A stretch of DNA of 64,000 bases from Bathymodiolus brooksi (lineage: Eukaryota; Mollusca; Bivalvia; Mytilida; Modiolidae): contig OY804588.1 in NCBI GenBank assembly GCA_963680875.1, forward strand, positions 92,808,233 through 92,872,232. The letters are read 5' to 3'. The notes below the pieces were generated by a model. The model did not search any database and was not told where the DNA came from. It was given only the letters and a program-made list of their open reading frames with translations. A program made the position numbers and the translations under genes. Of this stretch, positions 58,411-64,000 are shown piece after piece. Each line of letters starts with the position of its first letter. Position 1 is the stretch's first letter.

Positions 58411-58879
58411 CAGCTAATTGAACCTACCATCATATTATAATTAGCTTAGTCTTGCCGTTATTCATTTCTATTTTCATTAACAGTATAATTTTGATAACTC
58501 ATTGTATATATCACGCTGCATAACCTTTTGTTTTTAGTTTTTTTGTGTTGTCCTATTATGTGTCTTTGCATTCTGTGCTCCGTGTTGTGATGTACGTTAT
58601 TTGTTTTTGTTTGCGTATAGTGGTGTCCAACACATACTGGTATTGTGTTGTGTTTTTTATTTGTTTCCCCTCGTCTTGTGTACTCTATGTTGCCAGTTTC
58701 TCTGTGTTGTTCATTTTTGATTGCTCATTCGGTGTTCTCTAACGTTTATTTTTACTAATAAAAATATAAGTGTCAGAATAATCTCACATTTATTTAATTT
58801 TGAATTTATTGTATTTAACGTCACTTTCAACAATATTTTAGCTATATCGTGGCGATCGACATATAAGGAAAGTGTACTT

Positions 58880-59070
58880 ACACCGGAACCCCTGCGTTCA
58901 CCCCTGGTTTTTAGTGGGTACTTGTTGCTCGATCATTAATTTTCTGTGCAGTATTTTGTAGATAGTTGCTTGTTCGTTTGCCATATTTCTTTTGACAATT
59001 GTATTGTCTATCAGTCTTCGATTTACGGATTCTGATTACCGCATTGGTATCTACAAACTCTTCTTACAGG
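58880..59070 (+). mobile_element. PLE 3'-tail fragment
   Basis: Counterpart of 26030-26225 (accggaacccctgcgttcac to acggattctgattaccgc). Confidence 0.65.
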
Positions 59071-59709
59071 AAAGGCTGTAGAATAATCTTCAATATCTGA
59101 TTCCAACAACAAATAAGTAACATATGTTTTCTGGTCTCCCACGAAGACCATTAAGAGTTATTAATATTAAATGTGTTAGAAGTGTAAGCTATGATTTTTT
59201 GTCCTAAGAGTAATGGTCTTTAACCACCATTCATCTGATTAGTTAATAGTCAATTATATATAACTATGAGCATTCATTGACACTGCTATTGTGCATGTTG
59301 CCCATATGTTTATGTTGTTATTCATTTGTGTGAAGGAAGGTGGTATATTGTCGTTGGATATCAGTAGGTAATGACTGAGTTCCTTATAATCGGTTTCATC
59401 CCGCCACATCGTTGTGGCTGTCCCATGCCAGGACATGGATTTCCAACCAACGTCATATATCGTGTTTTTTGTGTTCTATTGTTTGAGGTGAGAAGTGTTC
59501 TTTTTGTTGATGTTGTTAAAATTGTTGACCATTATTGTGTAAGCTATCTTATCATATCCTGAATACGAAATAAATTAATTGGCCTAGAAAATAAGGAAAT
59601 ACGCTGGTTTTGTATATCATACAGACTTGATTATGTTTTCATTCTTTTAACATAACAATGTGTCATTTATCAAAACAGTATTGGAACAACACACATTAAA
59701 AAGACAAGA

Positions 59710-60070
59710 AACCACATCGGTAATGTATTAGCTAGAGTGCATGTTTGTATCAAGTGTGGAAGATCGTTGGTTCGATCACGTAATAAGCAAATAGGCCAAA
59801 CTAAGGATTTCAATGTGGTGTTTGATCCTGCTGTCTTTAACAGACATCAGAAACTAGAGAGAACAAAGTCTGGATGAGTTGTCCGAGTAGAACGACATTT
59901 GTACTGTTTTATTGTGTTAACACTATACATCTGCAGAGTATTGTTATGATGCAAAGCATGTGTCATATTATCTAATTATCTAAATAGTTACTTGTTTTCG
60001 CCATGATATCTGGTATCATGATAGCTGAAGAAATCGCTCATTTTGGCATGACAGAATAACCACTTACTCA
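59710..60070 (+). mobile_element. SINE-Gly, divergent
   Basis: Counterpart of 26855-27200 with head ccacatcggtaatgtattag. Confidence 0.65.
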
Positions 60071-60352
60071 CCAAAAACAAACGCAGTGCTATTGATTTAA
60101 AGGATTATCAATAAACTTGTACCTAAGTTTAACGATTGAAATAAGCAAATTAAATCGTAACCAAATTCATACTTATTTCAACTATATCTTAAAGACTAAA
60201 TCAATCCAATTCGTACTCGACTTATCTAGACATTCGAACTAGACTTAAGTGACAAAAGCAAAGAAATGCGTAAACTGCTTACAGGGGTGAAGGGCATACA
60301 TTTCATCAAATGTAAAACAAACAACAAACAATGAGCCTGCTATATATTATGA

Positions 60353-60358
60353 TTTATT
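60353..60358 (-). promoter_or_regulatory. Poly(A) signal AATAAA of the unit 3 C1q gene
   Basis: Same hexamer and spacing after the stop as in unit 2. Confidence 0.55.
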
Positions 60359-60375
60359 AATAATATGACTTCATA

Positions 60376-60773
60376 TTAAATTCTAAATCCAGAAAACGAA
60401 GACCAATTCATTTGGGTATAGTGTCCGTTCGTTCCATGAGTCCGTAGCCACACTTTATTTCCGCTTTTCAGTTTAGCCACTGCAGAATTTGATGATCCTA
60501 GCCTTATTTTACTCTGATCTCTTGCATCTAGGAAAGTGAAGGTAATGACGGTTCCATCAACTACTAACTCTGTGTGGAATACCTTGCCTGGTGATGTCAG
60601 AAATGACCATGAAAAGCTGTACACGCCTTCTTCTGGACAAGTAAAGTACCCTGTTCCTTTATCATAAGCATTTCCAATGTTGGTAATAATATGGTCAAAC
60701 TTGACAACAGCATAACTTGGAAGATTGCGTATGTCATTCTTTAGTCTGGTTTGAAACGCCACAATGCGTTTAT
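60376..60773 (-). CDS. C1q-domain protein, terminal exon (unit 3)
   Basis: The exon begins after the acceptor tttacag (60774 onward on the complement). A frame continuing upstream to a Met would need unspliced intron. The exon encodes about 132 residues ending WSSFSGFRI. The block TNIGNAYDKGTGYFTCPEEG, continuing to SPGK, is unchanged from unit 2, as is FHTELVVDGT. Replacements cluster in three places: DIRNLPSYAVVKFDHII, LDARDQSKIRLGSSNS (one residue longer than unit 2) and THGTNGHYTQM. These would mostly lie in loops and edge strands of a jelly-roll fold, by inference. There is no stop or shift, so it is potentially functional. Upstream exons are not visible. Two young SINEs lie just upstream in the presumed intron. 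Confidence 0.85.
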
Positions 60774-60912
60774 CTGTAAATAATATACAAAGATAAATTT
60801 GCAACATATTGTTTAATGGATATATAATTATGACAGGATTTATAAGAAATTGGGGGTTTAGAATAAGATTTAAAAACGGGTTAGATATAAATTTAGATAA
60901 TATACTTTTAAA

Positions 60913-61074
60913 TGGATGTAGTCGAGTGGTCTAGGGCGCTGGACGTAAGGCTAAGCGAATGGTGCTGCAGTGTAACAATGGTGTGGGTTCAAATCCCGTC
61001 GAGGGAAGAACAAAAATTTGACAGCTCTAAAATCTAATTCTAACACTGTTTGGTTTAATTTTCAGACGTATATA
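60913..61074 (+). mobile_element. tRNA-Leu-like SINE, copy 1
   Basis: The head tggatgtagtcgagtggtct then agggcgctgga resembles tRNA-Leu, with A box TAGTCGAGTGG and B box GGTTCAAATCC. The acceptor ends do not pair, so it is not a tRNA gene. About 70 bp of body ends in ttcagacgtatata. Identical to 61383-61544 as far as I can read, and absent from the unit 2 site near 28065. Confidence 0.75.
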
Positions 61075-61382
61075 ATATTTAGTATTAACCTAGTATCCTT
61101 TAAAGTAACTTTGAGATCCAGTGGGACAGATATATTGTATGGTTGTCACTTGCTTCTAGACGTTTGTATAATATACTTTATTTCCTGTGACTGTATAGTG
61201 AATAATTCTTCATTATCCTATCCAATATATTAAAAATTGCTGAGTTAGATTGCTGTCAAATTATAATATTAAGTATATATGTACCATCTACACACGCTTA
61301 TACACATGTCTTACGCCTATCCCTAGATTTGCCTTACGAGACAAGGTAACACTACGACTATTGAAGCTCCTTTTTTAGGGAG
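61075..61382. other. 308-bp spacer between the identical SINE copies
   Basis: Not found elsewhere in the window. It ends ccttttttagggag. No coding evidence. Confidence 0.5.
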
Positions 61383-61537
61383 TGGATGTAGTCGAGTGGT
61401 CTAGGGCGCTGGACGTAAGGCTAAGCGAATGGTGCTGCAGTGTAACAATGGTGTGGGTTCAAATCCCGTCGAGGGAAGAACAAAAATTTGACAGCTCTAA
61501 AATCTAATTCTAACACTGTTTGGTTTAATTTTCAGAC

Positions 61538-61544
<7 letters not shown>
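61383..61544 (+). mobile_element. tRNA-Leu-like SINE, copy 2
   Basis: Identical to 60913-61074 at an offset of 470 bp, and runs into a TA microsatellite (61539-61568) that may be its 3' tail. Confidence 0.75.

Positions 61545-61568
<24 letters not shown>
61539..61568. repeat. (TA)n microsatellite
   Basis: About 15 TA units continuous with the SINE end. Confidence 0.9.
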
Positions 61569-61569
<1 letters not shown>

Positions 61570-61708
61570 CATTTGATGACAAAGGAAAACACCTATACAA
61601 TTGTGTTTAAAACATAATGTTTGACAAGAACACGATACTATGAGTACTTGCATAATACCACGATACCATGACTACTTGCATAATAATTTTCCAATCTTTC
61701 GATTTAGA

Positions 61709-61748
61709 ACGTACCTGATGAAGGTTATTACAGAAACGGGTCGTGCGC
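61709..61748 (+). ncRNA. Hammerhead-ribozyme-like motif, best preserved
   Basis: Stem I strands CGTAC (61710-61714) and GTGCG (61743-61747) can pair. The core elements are CTGATGA (61715-61721), an 11-nt stem-loop II region, GAAAC (61733-61737) and the cleavage triplet GTC (61740-61742), in the order of a minimal type I hammerhead. Stem II is weak here (aggttattaca). PLEs are known to carry hammerheads in their terminal repeats, which fits the surrounding PLE 5' sequence. Confidence 0.6.
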
Positions 61749-62726
61749 ACTAAATTGACATCTATGTTTTTATTATCAATAACATAACAAGTCAAACGTT
61801 TAGTTTTGAGCTAAAATGAAATACAAAATAACATACTGTTGGAACAATTCAAACATCTAATCGACAAATCGTAGAAAGGGACAACATCTATATTCCTAAA
61901 ATATATACGGGACCGCTCATTTTCCTGGGTTGGTACAGGTACTTTAATAAAAAGTGGCATGGTTAAACTGGTTTTATGGTCCTAAACCTGTCGTCTTGAT
62001 ATGATCATGTAAGTGTTTTCCATATGTGAAAATGATGCTTATAACGGTATCCAACAATCTGAACTATTTTTTCGTCGTTCATTTTTCAGATTTATTCTAT
62101 TTGCTCACAGATTAAATAGTTAAGATTTCTTCAGATTTAAACTAATGTCCCGTGTTTCTAAATTACGACTTCGCGATGGCAGGAGACGTTACTTTTAGCA
62201 AAGTAAAAGTTTTACATTCGTGCTGTGAGATAGTTGTCGTTTTGTTAGGTTTTACAGAGTGTGATGGTTTGTTCATATGGTAATGTGTTGATACAGTGAA
62301 GTTGTAATCGTATTTTACCTAAGGTTCTGCAATGCTTTTTAAAATTGTATCTTATCTAACAGATAATACATATTAAAAGCAGGGTAGAAGTGAATCTCTG
62401 AAGGTTTTTTCAGTCGTTTGTTTATATATGTATTGCCGCTGGAGATTCAGTTATCAAGAGGGGTTGGCTTGAATCTCATTGATTGGTTTAACCCCGCCAC
62501 GTTTGGGTGCCTATCCCAAACCAGTATCTAGATTTCCAATATCATATGTCGTGGTCTTTTTGTGTTCAGTGAGTGAAGATGAGATGTGATTATTCATTTT
62601 GTTGATAATGGTGATAATGTGACCATCATTGTTTAAAGGTAATTGGATGTTTTGTTGATATTGGTTGAATTGCGACCATCACTGTTTAAACTCTTTTACC
62701 TGTTGATCTACATGTGCACTTTCCAG

Positions 62727-62905
62727 GCAAACCGTTGATCTTCATTGACTGCATTTGCCATTTGATATATTGGAGCAATGTGATGTCAGCTTTGGAACAG
62801 GAATTACTGTGGCAAGACACAACAACATATACCAAACATGTCGTTAACAAATACACAAGCTTCATTCTTCAGCGTCTAAAAATATACAAACGAATTATAT
62901 GTTAG
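62727..62905 (+). CDS. Candidate terminal exon, unknown protein (unit 3 copy)
   Basis: Third copy of the segment at 197, with acceptor ctttccag and a WQD in place of WTD. No stop before the common TAG. Confidence 0.3.
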
Positions 62906-63139
62906 TATGTTATATTACATGTATATTTGCTTTGAAGTTTTTCCTTCATCTTGTAGAAAGAAAAGAGTTAGTGATATTTATATCATGCTTGGTCTATCGT
63001 AGTTAGCCAGTTAATTTCTTATCGTGGAACTGATGGGTCCTAGTCGGCCGGTTGGACTACAATGCTGTGTTCTGTAGTAGAATACACCAATATTTCACTA
63101 CTGAGTTAGTTATGATACATTTGATATAACAAAGATTTA

Positions 63140-63775
63140 AGATACCATATATGTAACCAGAAGTCGTAAATCGAAGAAAGTAGACAATACAATGGTCAAA
63201 GAAAAGCATAAAAAGGACAAACAAGGGTCTACAAACACTGTGCACAAAAATCGATGGTGTACTTGGGTGCTCCGGAAGAGTATTTTGCCTATAAGGCCCT
63301 ACACCAAGCACCCTATATCACTCTCCGTATTGTTCGGTGTGTGTGGAGGAGGGGGTCGTCTTGTCAAAATGATATACGAGCTATGTTTTTATTGGGGTAT
63401 TGCTGTGCCCATTACGATTTCAAAATGACAAAATATATTCGGTGCTTCACTCCTGTTTACATTATTTTTATTTCGAGAGATTTGATATAATGAATTGATG
63501 AACGCAAGTTTGATTATTGCCAAATGAGAAAACATTGCTTAGAACAAATTAACAAGAAGACAAACAATTGTCAACAAATATACGTTAGAGAAAATCGAAT
63601 GGGAAATCAGGAATGGACAATACAGAGTCACTGGCTAGCATTGGTCACACAGGACACACGACAAAGAGAAACAATGCAAAAAAACATAGCACAGAAAACT
63701 AAAAAGATGAGCTACATGGATCCCACTATAAACTGGAGGTGACCCAGGTGCTGCGAAAGGTAAGTGTATCCTCTC
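63140..63775 (-). mobile_element. PLE 3'-tail fragments (two)
   Basis: Counterparts of 604-1245 and 29640-30280 on the minus strand. Confidence 0.6.
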
Positions 63776-64000
63776 TCTCATAAGATACCCACCATGTTAC
63801 TCATATTGTCAATACGTAGAGGACATTACAACACGGAGCACAGAATGTAAAGACGTATGGTAGGAAAAAGTGTTGTACATCACTATACGCAAACAATAAA
63901 ACAAACAACACAATAAGATATAAGCCTTCCTACAAGCAACTGGCGTTAAAGACGAACCGAACATCGTGTTCATGCATTACATAGAAAACTAAAGGACGGA

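Larger units (their letters stand above)
58480..62530. repeat. Segmental duplication block with C1q exon, unit 3 copy
   Basis: Aligns with 25640-29010. Extra DNA here is mainly the two SINE-Leu copies and their spacer (60913-61568). Confidence 0.85.
62530..64000. repeat. Segmental duplication block P, unit 3 copy (cut by window end)
   Basis: Aligns with 1-1560 and 29010-30440. Confidence 0.85.

Noticed and set aside
57141..58433. 430-codon minus-strand frame of decapeptide repeats
   Set aside because: Product of the 30-bp array. The paralogous site has one unit and no gene.
60914..61010. tRNA-Leu gene
   Set aside because: A and B boxes are present but the acceptor strands do not pair and a fixed body follows, so it is a SINE head. 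The same applies to the tRNA-Gly-like heads at 2069, 6804, 17039 and elsewhere.

Overview
This is a gene-poor, AT-rich, repeat-dense piece of an animal nuclear genome, almost certainly from a mollusc and most likely a bivalve. Evidence for that: terminal exons of C1q-domain proteins, a family greatly expanded in bivalves; tRNA-derived SINEs with the molluscan 3' tail (tatagctgaaatattgtt, then a gcgttaaac end); Penelope-like retroelement (PLE) remains; and dispersed bivalve-type repeats. There are no operons, and most open frames are chance or repeat-derived. Percentages and boundaries below are by eye.

The window is dominated by a tandem segmental duplication with a period of about 29-35 kb. 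Unit 1 covers about 1-23,600, unit 2 about 23,600-58,410, and unit 3 runs from about 58,410 off the right end. Each unit repeats this order: a PLE 5' region, a C1q exon (minus strand), a small conserved plus-strand exon (197, 29211, 62727), a second exon (3677, 32458), a block called Q here, PLE reverse-transcriptase (RT) relics, a Kv potassium-channel-like exon (13688, 45083; both broken), then SINE and minisatellite blocks. Because the units are paralogous, later insertions can be read against empty sites.

Insertions datable this way are: a 5'-truncated LINE at 17664-20477 with a 13-bp target duplication; a 5.0-kb element with TGT...ACA ends inside CCGG (36433-41453), nested in a larger element with CACTG...CAGTG ends and 5-bp AGTAA target duplications (33251-41879); a PLE RT copy at 23709-25264; and two identical tRNA-Leu-like SINE copies beside the unit 3 C1q exon (60913-61074, 61383-61544).

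Several tandem arrays arose or expanded in one unit only: a 30-bp array of 39 copies (57241-58410) whose single-copy precursor remains at 23606-23635; a 25-bp array of exactly 30 copies (50066-50815) inside a PLE tail; a 29-bp array (52440-53665); and a 209-bp pyrimidine-rich satellite (38790-40300). These explain all the very long open frames.

The plausibly functional coding material is the two C1q exons. The small duplicated exons are candidates only. PLE copies carry hammerhead-ribozyme-like motifs, the best preserved at 61709-61748. I found no convincing new multi-gene system. The most unusual observations are the nested transposons with readable empty sites, the hammerhead relics, a 62-bp SINE patch copied into an RT relic, and the faster divergence of the C1q exons than of nearby non-coding DNA.
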